A stretch of DNA of 64,000 nucleotides from the NCBI GenBank assembly GCA_001839685.1, contig MLAK01001004.1, positions 54,837 through 118,836 on the forward strand, given 5' to 3'. The translations under genes and the position numbers were made by a program. The notes under the pieces were generated by a model, which was not told the origin of the DNA, did no database searches, and saw only the letters and a list, made by a program, of their open reading frames with translations. Positions 22,711 to 32,585 of the stretch are shown piece by piece; within the stretch, counting starts at the first letter, position 1; every line of letters starts with the position of its first letter. This stretch comes from Tritrichomonas foetus. Taxonomy: Eukaryota; Parabasalia; Tritrichomonadida; Tritrichomonadidae.

Positions 22711-23049
22711 AAACATTATTATGATAATAATAACGATTTTTTTTCTTCTTTTTTATTTATTTATTATTTATTTTATTTTAGGAGCAAGATCCAAAGGAAA
22801 CCAATAATTATTTTTGTCTTTGTTCAAATCAGGAAGAAATCTACAAGTAATGTAGAACATTAAAAAATGTCATAATTAATATAAAATTGTTTTAAAATCG
22901 ATTTTTTTATTAAACAAAAAGCTAACATAAATATTTCATACATTTGCAATAAGATAAACATTAGATTGGTGACTTAGGGAGAAGCAGGCCTCAAAGAAAA
23001 GACGTCTGATGAAGGATTAGCCATATTATTTATTGGAATTGAGCCTGTA
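22711..23049. other. Spacer between convergent genes
   Basis: About 340 AT-rich bases, including a T-rich stretch just after the acetyltransferase stop. The part at 22970-23049 reads partly like translated sequence beyond the cyclase stop on the minus strand but is not supported as coding. Confidence 0.35.
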
Positions 23050-26000
23050 CTATCTTGATCGTTTTGGATGAAGAATGATCCTGTCAAGAAAGTTCGAACA
23101 ATGTATGCCATCTTTTCCTTTCAGTACAATTTCACCTCTTGGCTCAATATTGAAGTTCATTTCTCTAATTAAATCATATGTGGTTTGAGAGATTTGAACT
23201 GTTCCAGGAATTCCAGTACTTTGTAATCTTGATGATACATTAATTGGATCTCCAATAATATCGAAAAGTGGTTTATCTGTTCCAAGAACACCAGCAATTA
23301 ATGGTCCATCTGTATTAATTCCAATTCTTACTTGGAGAGAAGAATCTAACATACCATTTATTTCATCTAAAGCTACAAGAACATCAAGACCAAATTGAAC
23401 AACTTGAGAAGCATGATTGGCTGGCGGTTCATCTGGTGTGAAAAGTCCTGCAGCTGCCATATAGACATCACCTATTAATTTGATTTTGGTAATTAAATTA
23501 TATTTGGAGCATAATAAATCAAATTTGGCGAATATAGTAGATAAGTTTTCCATAATTTGATTTGGTGTAAGCATTGCTGAATAATCACTGAACTTAACAA
23601 TATCAACAAAGATAATTGTTGCTGAAGGCACAGAAAATGAAATGTCAGTTTCACCAGCGTTTAATCGTGAAACTATATCTCTTGGAAGAATCTGGAAAAG
23701 TAAATTTTCGGATTGTGCTTTGGCCGCTTCAGCAGCTTTTCTTTGTCTCTGAAGCGTTGATTCATCTCTAAAGATCACAGCAAAACTTTTGGCTTGTGTA
23801 GAATTACTATCACAGATTCCAATTAAAGTTACATGAATTGGAACAGATGTAGAATCATCTGTTATTCCAGTAGTTGATGTTTCAAATACTAATGAACATT
23901 GACCTGATCTCATTAAATTCAATTGTTCAAAGATTTCTTCAGCTCCCTCTGTTGGAAGTAATGTGGCTATTGGTTGTCCTAAAAGCTGTTCAGGTGTGTA
24001 ACCAAAAAGTGATGTAATTGAAGAATTTACAACTTCAATTGTTTCATTTCTGTTTAAACATACAACGGCATCTTTTGATGTATAAATTACAGACTTTGAT
24101 GTAGTCATTTTATTATCCAATTTTTCAGTAGTCCTATTCAATAAATAGTTTAAGAGACTAACATTAGAAATAACTGATGGAGGTGATAATCTTCTAAGTA
24201 ATTGTTTAGCCCCTTCGTAGGCAACATCTAACTTTGATAAGAGATTCCAAAAGTAAATAAATGCGAAAATCATGACAGAAATGCCACCAAAAGCAAGTCC
24301 AGCAAGCTCACTCTGGAAAGATTTTATTGCTACTGATGCCATATTGGAAAGTATTTCAGCACTTGAATATGCTTTATTAACCATGTGATTATTTACTATT
24401 TGGAACATATGATAAAATGTAGAGCCTCGTTCAAACTTTTGTTCATTTAAATTATTTAAGAGTGTTTCACCAAATTCCAAAAGAAGTGTAATGTTTCTAT
24501 CAAGGGCAAAGCATTTATAAAGTTCATGGACTCCTGTTTCATTTGTTGGAATTGGACATGATTCATCTAAATTCAATGAATCAAATTCTTTACTAAATCC
24601 TACACATGATTCACTAGTTTCTGATCCACGCATTAGCTGATTATTAAATTCATTGAGATTAGTCATTAAACTTTGACATAATGTAATAGCTAATTCTTGC
24701 GACAAAAATGAAGAATTAAGCTGGGGAATTCCAAGTGATAAAGCAGCATAAATAACAATTTCAATCATAAGATTTGGTCGAGATACGCCTAGTGTCATCC
24801 ACGATGTCATCATTAAGAAAGAATTATTATTGTCAATGGTAATTGCAAAGATCACGATAACAATAACAACTTCAAAAATAATGGGAAGAAAAACTATCAT
24901 ATAGAAGAAGTTACCTGAAAAAAGTTGCCCATGTGTTGTGTCTATTAAATAGTCTGAATTTTCTTCCTCTTTCAAGTCAATCTTCATATATTTTGTGGCC
25001 TCTAATTTGCTTGAATCATCACAGAGACGCATTAATTCTGTAAGTTTGTTCATCTCCTTTAATATTTTATAAACGAAAAAGAGAAGGCATGGTTCAGTTA
25101 CAATGAAAAAGATAACAGTAATTGGGATAGCAAGTAGAAAATTTTCTTTTTTCAAATTGTCTCTTAAAGTAGTTTGATCAAGAGCCATTGATGCTTGTAA
25201 CTCTGAAAATATTGCTGCCATTGAAGGAACATTATTTAATATTTCACAAACACGATTATTTTTGTTCCATTCCAATAGTTGATTTTCAAAAGATACTTCC
25301 CTGAAATTGAAAAATAGATACGATAGCTGGTCTGTTAAGGCTGTCTTTGATGTATAATTAATTGCTTCACCAAATTCGCAATATAATCCATCAAGTCTTG
25401 GGTTAATCATTGTGTCCATAATTGTGTACACATCTTTGCCATCAGCAGCAAGAAACATAATATTTTGTACAAATGTCTCCATTGCCGTAATTCCGAATAT
25501 AACATACTTATTCAATTCATTCAATGTTCCATTATTAAAATCAAGACTGTATTTACCAGCTAAGGTTAAATTCTTAAGATCATGCATTAAATCGTCATCA
25601 ATAATTCCTTTTTCTTTAAACCAATGAATGACTAAAGACAGCATTGCGGCATCATATCCATATCTCATTTGATTCATCTGGAACTGATATTGTAAATTAT
25701 CTGCCCGTGGCTGGAATATTTGATACAAATAGCAAAAAGCAAATATATCAATGATGATAGATAAGCAAAGAGTCCAAAGAGCAGTAATTTTTAGGTTTCT
25801 TGAGTTCATTGATTTCCTATCAACAAGGGCTTTTTGATATGCTAATCTTGCTCGATGATGATTGAAATTCGCTTTTGCTAATTGTTCTTCAATTTCAATA
25901 TCCAAAACACCATCAATGGTGCCTGTACTTAATTGCGAATTGGGATTAGTTGAATTCGAGGATTTAGCTCCAGAAGGATTCCTTTTATATATGAATCTAC

Positions 26001-27813
26001 CTTTTACATCGACAATATTTCGTTTTAAGTACATTGGATAAGCACGAACAAGAGATCTAAATGATAAATCAACAACAAAGTTTTTACCTTGTTCAATTAA
26101 ATCTGCTCTATGCTTCATTTTCACACCTTCAGTAAAATCAGTTGCAGCTTCTATTAAAAATGTTGCATAATCTTCACATAATCTAACATTATTGGGCCAT
26201 TTATCCATTGCTTCATTAAATAATGCATTAATTCGATTTGTTGAAACTTTAATGTCATAATAAACACTAATATCTTGAGGGATAGTTTTCCAAAACTCTC
26301 GAACAGAAGATATTGAAGCCTGAGTCATTCTTTTCAGTTCCATTAATTTATCAGTGATTTCAGAAGAAGCCGAACTTTGCCTCAATCCTTTAATCTGATG
26401 AACTTGATAAAGTAAAAATCTTTGATAAAAAGATAAATCTGGCCGAATTATTGCTTTTAAAAAGAAACTATTCAATAATCGAGTTTCTGATGGAAAATAG
26501 GAAATGACTTGAGTGATGAAACATAATATTGATGCAGAATCATGAAATTCTATTATATATTTAATTAATGACCAATCTAAAAGAAAATCACAATGCTCAG
26601 CAAGACCTACTCTGAGGTAAAATTTTGCATATGCTTGATATCTATCGATTTTCAATTGAGAAAAAAGATATCTCTTTTTAGAATCTTGACAAGTCGTCAT
26701 TTTTGATGAGTTTGGTTGCATTGCAGCCAACTCATCTTCATCGACTTCAATTTTATATAAAATATTTTCAGACAAATTTTTCTTTGCTTTTATCATGGTC
26801 CTTTTCAAAATAATTTCCATAATTACAGTTGAAAGAATCATCAACGAGAAAAATGTAATAAAATCAATATAATATCGAATTTCTAATCCTAAAAGCCTAA
26901 GAATTGCTATTATGTCAAGTCCTGATCCGCCAATAAAAGCTGCAGTGCAAGCTGATGTGATCTTTATATGAACTAATGGAAAAAAGAATGCACGATAAAC
27001 CATAAATACGGTAAAGATAATTTTGAAACATATGAAAATAATTGTGTAATAATTGGCAAAAATAGAAATTACACAACAACCGATATTCCAAATAAATTGC
27101 GGAACTGTAATAGAAATATAATATGAGCCATCCCATGATGATGTTGGTGCAGTTGATATATAAGACGTCGAGGAAAAAATATATGAAAATACAACTTGAA
27201 TAAACAATAAAATAATGGAATAGAAAATACCAAACGCAAAAAATACAATAGCCGTTGTCGTTGGCTCAGAAATAATAGCTTTAAAAAGCGAGCCAACATA
27301 TAAAGATAATGGACAAATCAAAATCAATGGAACAAACTCCAAAAAAAATCGGGTGGGGTAAAGCGTCCATCTAACAAATCTTCGGTCCTGGACATAATGA
27401 ATAGCTTGATAAGCTAGCATTGCGAGCAAACATATTAATACTCCAGTCATAACCAAAAATCCAACAAGCTGAATAGTCGCGTCTTGCGACAAATCAGTAA
27501 AGTAAGCAATTTGGACAAGCGTCTTCATTATCTTTCCGTCCAGTCCGTCATACTGGTGCATATCAATTCCTGGCCAAATCGAAGTGACGGCGGATTGAAG
27601 TTGATGAAAAAGAATCAGGAAAAAATATAATAATGATGGTATCGTTGTCGTTTTCATGATTTCGTCGAAAAGTGGAAAACTTCTATCAAGTATTGCATAT
27701 TTGCCGGAGATAATCGCGCTTCGCTGTAATCCTTCGCCAGTATTGGAGATGCTGACACTTTTTGATAGAGTTGATGATTCGACTTTCATCTGAGGGCGAG
27801 AGGCAGCATTCAT
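23050..27813 (-). CDS. Multi-pass membrane adenylyl cyclase with PAS domain
   Basis: 1587 residues. About ten hydrophobic segments are visible: six or so in the first 350 residues, then others near 680, 900, 980 and 1190. The intervening regions include a helical cytosolic stretch. A PAS domain (about 1245-1360) has KDAVVCLNRNETIEVVNSS and LFGYTPEQLLGQP. A C-terminal class III cyclase domain (about 1390-1560) follows, with metal-binding Asp1404 in IIFVDIVKFSDY and a second Asp in IKLIGDVYM. The purine-specifying positions read Lys (KIKLIGD) and Asp (FDIIGD), the pattern of ATP rather than GTP use, and the transition-state Asn/Arg lie in NVSSRLQ. It probably makes cAMP in response to signals at a membrane. 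This is a large family in trichomonads. Only one catalytic domain is present, so it should dimerise. Confidence 0.9.
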   Translation of the reverse strand: MNAASRPQMKVESSTLSKSVSISNTGEGLQRSAIISGKYAILDRSFPLFDEIMKTTTIPSLLYFFLILFHQLQSAVTSIWPGIDMHQYDGLDGKIMKTLVQIAYFTDLSQDATIQLVGFLVMTGVLICLLAMLAYQAIHYVQDRRFVRWTLYPTRFFLEFVPLILICPLSLYVGSLFKAIISEPTTTAIVFFAFGIFYSIILLFIQVVFSYIFSSTSYISTAPTSSWDGSYYISITVPQFIWNIGCCVISIFANYYTIIFICFKIIFTVFMVYRAFFFPLVHIKITSACTAAFIGGSGLDIIAILRLLGLEIRYYIDFITFFSLMILSTVIMEIILKRTMIKAKKNLSENILYKIEVDEDELAAMQPNSSKMTTCQDSKKRYLFSQLKIDRYQAYAKFYLRVGLAEHCDFLLDWSLIKYIIEFHDSASILCFITQVISYFPSETRLLNSFFLKAIIRPDLSFYQRFLLYQVHQIKGLRQSSASSEITDKLMELKRMTQASISSVREFWKTIPQDISVYYDIKVSTNRINALFNEAMDKWPNNVRLCEDYATFLIEAATDFTEGVKMKHRADLIEQGKNFVVDLSFRSLVRAYPMYLKRNIVDVKGRFIYKRNPSGAKSSNSTNPNSQLSTGTIDGVLDIEIEEQLAKANFNHHRARLAYQKALVDRKSMNSRNLKITALWTLCLSIIIDIFAFCYLYQIFQPRADNLQYQFQMNQMRYGYDAAMLSLVIHWFKEKGIIDDDLMHDLKNLTLAGKYSLDFNNGTLNELNKYVIFGITAMETFVQNIMFLAADGKDVYTIMDTMINPRLDGLYCEFGEAINYTSKTALTDQLSYLFFNFREVSFENQLLEWNKNNRVCEILNNVPSMAAIFSELQASMALDQTTLRDNLKKENFLLAIPITVIFFIVTEPCLLFFVYKILKEMNKLTELMRLCDDSSKLEATKYMKIDLKEEENSDYLIDTTHGQLFSGNFFYMIVFLPIIFEVVIVIVIFAITIDNNNSFLMMTSWMTLGVSRPNLMIEIVIYAALSLGIPQLNSSFLSQELAITLCQSLMTNLNEFNNQLMRGSETSESCVGFSKEFDSLNLDESCPIPTNETGVHELYKCFALDRNITLLLEFGETLLNNLNEQKFERGSTFYHMFQIVNNHMVNKAYSSAEILSNMASVAIKSFQSELAGLAFGGISVMIFAFIYFWNLLSKLDVAYEGAKQLLRRLSPPSVISNVSLLNYLLNRTTEKLDNKMTTSKSVIYTSKDAVVCLNRNETIEVVNSSITSLFGYTPEQLLGQPIATLLPTEGAEEIFEQLNLMRSGQCSLVFETSTTGITDDSTSVPIHVTLIGICDSNSTQAKSFAVIFRDESTLQRQRKAAEAAKAQSENLLFQILPRDIVSRLNAGETDISFSVPSATIIFVDIVKFSDYSAMLTPNQIMENLSTIFAKFDLLCSKYNLITKIKLIGDVYMAAAGLFTPDEPPANHASQVVQFGLDVLVALDEINGMLDSSLQVRIGINTDGPLIAGVLGTDKPLFDIIGDPINVSSRLQSTGIPGTVQISQTTYDLIREMNFNIEPRGEIVLKGKDGIHCSNFLDRIILHPKRSR

Positions 27814-28740
27814 CAGAATTCACTCAAATTTAAATTTTATGTATAGAATTTTATATCGATTTTTGCTTTTTATTCAATGTTTTATTCAATTGTTTTTTTT
27901 TTTGATAAGAATAAGTTCTTCATAAAGTATTGTAAAAAGCAATTGAAAATATTTTTTTATGATCAAATTTTTGTGACAAATCGATGAGAAACGTTTGGGG
28001 AGTTCTGAATTATACAAAAAGCTTTTTTTTATTCTCAGAATTTGTCGAATGACATATTTTTCAAAAAGATTAATTTGTGATAAAAAAACTGTTTGCCTTA
28101 ATTAAGATGATCATCATATTCGCCATTACAAAGAGAATATTATAGAACTAATGAAATATTTAACTACTATATAGAAAATCATGATCAATGATATAATAAT
28201 TATCTGATTTAACTCTTTAATACCAAGATACACCCTGCTTTAACTAAAGAAAAATTTCAATGAAATTGAATCGGAGAAAAATATTTTCACAAAATTTGAA
28301 TTTAATACGTTGAATTCAATTCGATGTAAATATTCCTTTATACAATTACTTGACCAAATATACATTCAACTCATCACCAAAAAACGTATTCCCATTCATT
28401 TATCCCACATTGAACATATTTTTCATTTTGTAGGTGCTCTATTTTAATATAGCTTTTATGATACCTCTATAAGACAAAGGCTAAATAAAGAAATAAAAAA
28501 AGTCACTCTAGTATTTTATATAAATCATCATGAATAGTTCGTTTGTATAGTTCACTCATAATTAATATCTTTGATAGGATCTTTGAAAATGATATATGCA
28601 ACTTTTTCAAAGTAAATTCTGAGGAGTCACTTTCATTTAAAATCAGGCGTGGCATCGTTTTTGATAACAACATGATTTAATTGTTTTATTATTTGAAACA
28701 TGCAAACTTTTGCTTTATTCAACGTTTGTATTTCAATTAG
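27814..28740. other. Intergenic, upstream of the cyclase
   Basis: More than 900 bases of AT-rich sequence with no ORF or motif I can support. It would hold the cyclase promoter, though no TCAYTWY motif lies close to that ATG. Confidence 0.4.
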
Positions 28741-28953
28741 CTGAGGTGGTCAGTGTCAGACGAGTCTTGTCTGTCCTCTTGAAACGGGCGCAGAGAATAA
28801 TTACACAGGAAGGAAGCCTGAGCTGTGCTCACTCGCCTTACATCATCCAAGTGGAAGTGATCCGAAGAACTAGCAAAGATTGTTGATTTCCATTTTTGAC
28901 ATTTCACTTCCCTATTTCTAAACTGATAAGAATATGACAAACTTCCCTTTTTT
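28741..28953 (+). ncRNA. Candidate structured non-coding RNA
   Basis: A sharply GC-richer island in an AT-rich 1.9-kb gap. It can fold into several local hairpins: CAGAC 28757-28761 with GTCTG 28769-28773, enclosed by GAGG 28743-28746 with CCTC 28775-28778; then GGCG 28787-28790 with CGCC 28834-28837, enclosing GAGC 28820-28823 with GCTC 28827-28830. ATTTTTGA at 28892-28899 matches the Sm-site pattern, and a T6 run at 28948-28953 could be a Pol III terminator. No tRNA, U6, SRP or RNase P signature fits, so no identity is given. A 67-codon antisense ORF crosses the island, and an eroded gene with different base composition is the alternative. Confidence 0.35.
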
Positions 28954-29746
28954 ATGAGTTCGATGTATACAGAAAGATATATATATTTAGCCCTCTAACT
29001 TAACTCTCCGAATTTTTGGTATATTAGGTACGCTTTAATGATATCTGTCTTGATGAAAAAAGTATGGAATTTATTTTTGAATCACAATTGAGCACTTCGT
29101 GAATTAGTTAATTATATCAAACAAAATAGTGCATAAAAAGTCATTTCCGAGAAAAATCATACACTCATAAGAAATATTCAAATCCTTAAAATCATGCAAT
29201 ATGATATTCATTATCTGAATTCCAATAAAGTAATAATCTCAATTCGTTAAACTATTAGACATTTTTTATTGTGAAACCATCATCTTTTATTCAATAAAAT
29301 AATTTTCAATTTGTTTTGAAACATTTCTGTAAGAAAAGAAATTGAAATGAATTCTCATTTAGAAAAGTATAAAGTCATAAAAAGTATAAGAAATCATTTT
29401 ATAAATGTTTCATTTATTCAGTGTTTTCTTATTCCATTTCATCCTAATATTATAAACTCACCAATAACATTTAACTGTAAGCAGTTTCATTTTGGTTTGT
29501 TTATTAGTGTGTTTATTTGGTTATTTGTTTATTAGTTTCGTAAAAAATATGATTAATATTATTACTATTTTTTTTGATAATTAATCATATACCAAGAATG
29601 GAAATATTGAAACTTCAATCTCATTTGAGGTTGAAAAAATAGGATGACTATATATATCTTTAAAAATATATTTTAATTGATGTGAGTCTTTTATAATTTA
29701 TTATTAGGTTTTTGAAATTCTTTTCATGTGATATGATAGATTTGTT
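28954..29746. other. Intergenic, downstream of the ankyrin gene
   Basis: About 790 AT-rich bases. One 62-codon plus-strand ORF (29347-29535) has a hydrophobic C-terminus but no support as a gene. Nothing else recognised. Confidence 0.4.
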
Positions 29747-29817
29747 TTATTGTGAGATGTTTTTTAGAAGTTCACATAGTCTGAAGTATTTTTTCACTGT
29801 TGCTATGTCGTATGGTG

Positions 29818-31085
29818 TTTTTTGAATTTCAAATAAAAATTCCGTTTCAAAAGTAGAAAAGAATAATGAATTGAAAANNNNNNNNNNNNNNNNNNNNNNN
29901 NNNNNNNNNNNNNNNNNNNNNNNNNNNNNNNNNNNNNNNNNNNNNNNNNNNNNNNNNNNNNNNNNNNNNNNNNNNNNNNNNNNNNNNNNNNNNNNNNNNN
30001 NNNNNNNNNNNNNNNNNNNNNNNNNNNNNNNNNNNNNNNNNNNNNNNNNNNNNNNNNNNNNNNNNNNNNNNNNNNNNNNNNNNNNNNNNNNNNNNNNNNN
30101 NNNNNNNNNNNNNNNNNNNNNNNNNNNNNNNNNNNNNNNNNNNNNNNNNNNNNNNNNNNNNNNNNNNNNNNNNNNNNNNNNNNNNNNNNNNNNNNNNNNN
30201 NNNNNNNNNNNNNNNNNNNNNNNNNNNNNNNNNNNNNNNNNNNNNNNNNNNNNNNNNNNNNNNNNNNNNNNNNNNNNNNNNNNNNNNNNNNNNNNNNNNN
30301 NNNNNNNNNNNNNNNNNNNNNNNNNNNNNNNNNNNNNNNNNNNNNNNNNNNNNNNNNNNNNNNNNNNNNNNNNNNNNNNNNNNNNNNNNNNNNNNNNNNN
30401 NNNNNNNNNNNNNNNNNNNNNNNNNNNNNNNNNNNNNNNNNNNNNNNNNNNNNNNNNNNNNNNNNNNNNNNNNNNNNNNNNNNNNNNNNNNNNNNNNNNN
30501 NNNNNNNNNNNNNNNNNNNNNNNNNNNNNNNNNNNNNNNNNNNNNNNNNNNNNNNNNNNNNATGAATTGAAAAATAAAAATTTGATTCTTAGAATTAATA
30601 TCAATATTTGATTGTTTCAATAGGATTTCAACAATTTCATAATAGCCATAATGACATGCTCTAAAAAGTGGTGTTTCTTCAAAATTAAATAAAAATTTCA
30701 TATCCAAAATAGATATGAATAATGAATTGTAAATGAAAAATTTTATTTTTACAATTAATATCAATATTTGATTGTTTCAATAGAACTTCAACAATTTCAT
30801 AATATCTATTATCACATGCTTTATGAAGCGGTGTTTCTTCAAAATCAATCAAAAATTCCGTTTCAAAAGTAGAAAAGAATAATGAATTGAAAAATAAAAA
30901 TTTTATTTTTACAATTAATATCAATATTTGATTGTTTCAATAGAACTTCAACAATTTCATAATAACCATTATCACATGCTTTATGAAGCGATGTTTCTTC
31001 AAAATTAAATAAAAATTCCATCTCCAAAACAGATATGAATAATGAATTGAAAATGTTAAATTTTATTTTTACAATTAATATCAAT
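29818..31085 (-). repeat. 160-bp tandem array derived from an ankyrin repeat
   Basis: Three full units are visible at about 30606-30765, 30766-30925 and 30926-31085, with partial copies at both sides of the assembly gap. Each unit holds 99 bases encoding a 33-residue ankyrin repeat (EETPLHKACDNGYYEIVEVL then LKQSNIDINCKNK) plus about 61 bases of AT-rich linker. Copies differ by few substitutions, which points to recent expansion or conversion. The gap (29878-30561) lies inside the array, as expected for collapse of near-identical repeats. Confidence 0.85.
29878..30561. other. Assembly gap of 684 N
   Basis: Run of N inside the ankyrin tandem array. The flanks on both sides are copies of the same 160-bp unit, so the gap probably contains several more units. 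Confidence 0.98.
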
Positions 31086-31299
31086 ATTTGGTTGTTGGAG
31101 AAGGAAAAAATAAAGGAAATAAAAAGGTGATGATGATGATTTCAAGATATTGAGAAGAATTTCATTGACGTCTAAAGCTGTAGAAAAATTTTTTATTGTT
31201 GAAAAATACCAGTATTTATCAATTTTAAAATGTGGAAAAATACTTTCGTTGAAAAAAAATACAAATAAGATTTCAATATTTGTTGTTTCATGAAATATA

Positions 31300-32585
31300 G
31301 GGTGTCCGGTAATGTGATGTCACTAAGTATAATAAAGTCATTTCTAANNAGTNATNTTTTATTGATAAGTATTTCAAAATATGTAGTCTCCATTGGCATC
31401 AATAACTTTTTTCAGTCTATTTTGCCATTCTGCAAAAACTGAAAACAAAGTTTCCGATGGAATTTCATTGAAAATTTGGACTATTGTTTGAATCAAATGG
31501 CTTGGTGATTCAAAAACAATTCCTTTAACTTTTTCTTTAATAGTTCCAAATAAAAAAAAGTCGCTAGGCGCCAAATCAGGTGAATATGCCGGATGTGGAA
31601 CTGATTCTAGTGAGTTTTCATTTATATATTTTTTGACAATTTTTGCCACATGAGGCTTTGCATTGTCATAATGAACAAATAATTTTTTATAATTATTCGA
31701 GTTTTTAAACTCAACAATTTTTGACATAATGGCTGTAATATAATATGCAGCATTAAACTTTTCATTTGGCGGCAAAACATCAATATGAATTATCCCATGA
31801 GGGTTCCAAAATACAGTCACCATAAATTTAGTGATCTGAAACCCTGGATTTTGAATAGTTGGGATTACTGAGTTTTCAGGAATCCATTGTGTATTGAAAT
31901 CAGTCTTGGAATAAAACCAAGACTCATCTCCTGTTATTAAAAAGGTGAAATTAGTTTTTTGTTCTGCATTCAAAATTTTAAGAAGTTTTTTTGCCAATAA
32001 AACTCTATTGGCCTTTTGATTTTCTGTTAGAATATGTGGCACCCATCGAAGATGCACATGTTTATACATTAATTTTGATGTTAAACGATCATAAATTGTC
32101 GATTTTGGTTCACCTAAAACATTAGCAATATATCGACACGATGAATGTGGAAATTCGGTTAAAACATCTAAAATTTTCCAGTCAAGAATATCATAACTTT
32201 GGCACTTTTTCTCTTTTTTCACAGGCTGTGTGTTTTGACTTCTGTTCAGTTCTGCCATGACTCGGTAGATTTGTCTTTGAGACAAACATTTTTCTTTCAA
32301 GACACTCTTCATTTCTTCATATATTTCTTTGCCCCTTTTTCCTTCAAGCTGCAGAAAAGTTATGATTGAATGTTGATCAATCATTTTTTAATAAACGTGC
32401 ATCGTGTACGTTTATAAATTATTCTTTTTTTTTATGAAAAAGATTCTTTATCTCTATTTTCAGTCAAGAGAAAAAAAAATTGTTTTCAAAATTTTTATGT
32501 TAACATTGCATAGTTTATTATTTATAAATATAATGTATTGATTTCACTTCTAATGTGGGTAGTGACATCACGCCTCCGGACACCC
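31300..32585 (-). mobile_element. Full-length mariner transposon with TA target-site duplication
   Basis: A 1286-bp element bounded by inverted repeats of about 26 bp. Both start GGGTGTCCGG and continue into GTGATGTCACTA, with four mismatches between the two ends. TA dinucleotides flank the element at 31298-31299 and 32586-32587, as for Tc1/mariner. It holds one intact transposase gene. Insertion into the ankyrin ORF creates an immediate TAG at the junction; removing the element with one TA rejoins the ankyrin reading frame. Four unresolved N bases (31348, 31349, 31353, 31356) lie between the left repeat and the transposase stop and do not affect the ORF. Confidence 0.93.
31374..32384 (-). 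CDS. Mariner transposase, DD34D
   Basis: 336 residues, a normal mariner length. The N-terminal ~110 residues hold two helix-turn-helix segments (SQRQIYRVMAEL and CRYIANVLGEPKSTIYDRL) that bind the inverted repeats. WVPHILT follows, the mariner WVPHxL linker motif. The catalytic triad is Asp153 (TGDESWF), Asp240 (VHYDNAKPH) and Asp275 (YSPDLAPSDFFLF), with exactly 34 residues between the last two, defining the DD34D mariner group known from Trichomonas vaginalis as well as animals. The ORF is uninterrupted from ATG to TGA, so the element may still be, or recently have been, active. Its orientation matches that of the host ankyrin gene. Confidence 0.95.
   Translation of the reverse strand: MIDQHSIITFLQLEGKRGKEIYEEMKSVLKEKCLSQRQIYRVMAELNRSQNTQPVKKEKKCQSYDILDWKILDVLTEFPHSSCRYIANVLGEPKSTIYDRLTSKLMYKHVHLRWVPHILTENQKANRVLLAKKLLKILNAEQKTNFTFLITGDESWFYSKTDFNTQWIPENSVIPTIQNPGFQITKFMVTVFWNPHGIIHIDVLPPNEKFNAAYYITAIMSKIVEFKNSNNYKKLFVHYDNAKPHVAKIVKKYINENSLESVPHPAYSPDLAPSDFFLFGTIKEKVKGIVFESPSHLIQTIVQIFNEIPSETLFSVFAEWQNRLKKVIDANGDYIF

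Noticed and set aside
28737..28940. 67-codon minus-strand protein over the GC-rich island
   Set aside because: No recognised motif, and the island's complementary stems and flanking T run fit RNA at least as well. A coding relic is kept only as the alternative.
28741..28953. Identification of the island as U5, U6, SRP or RNase P RNA
   Set aside because: The U5 loop lacks two of the conserved U residues, and no U6 ACAGAGA, SRP helix 8 or RNase P CR-I/CR-V blocks could be placed.
30606..31085. The 61-base linker of each ankyrin unit as a short intron
   Set aside because: A GTAAAA...GAAG span of 76 bases would keep phase, but joining makes AAT-TAA, a stop. The GT is lost in the copy nearest the gap, and no ACTAAC-type 3' motif is present.
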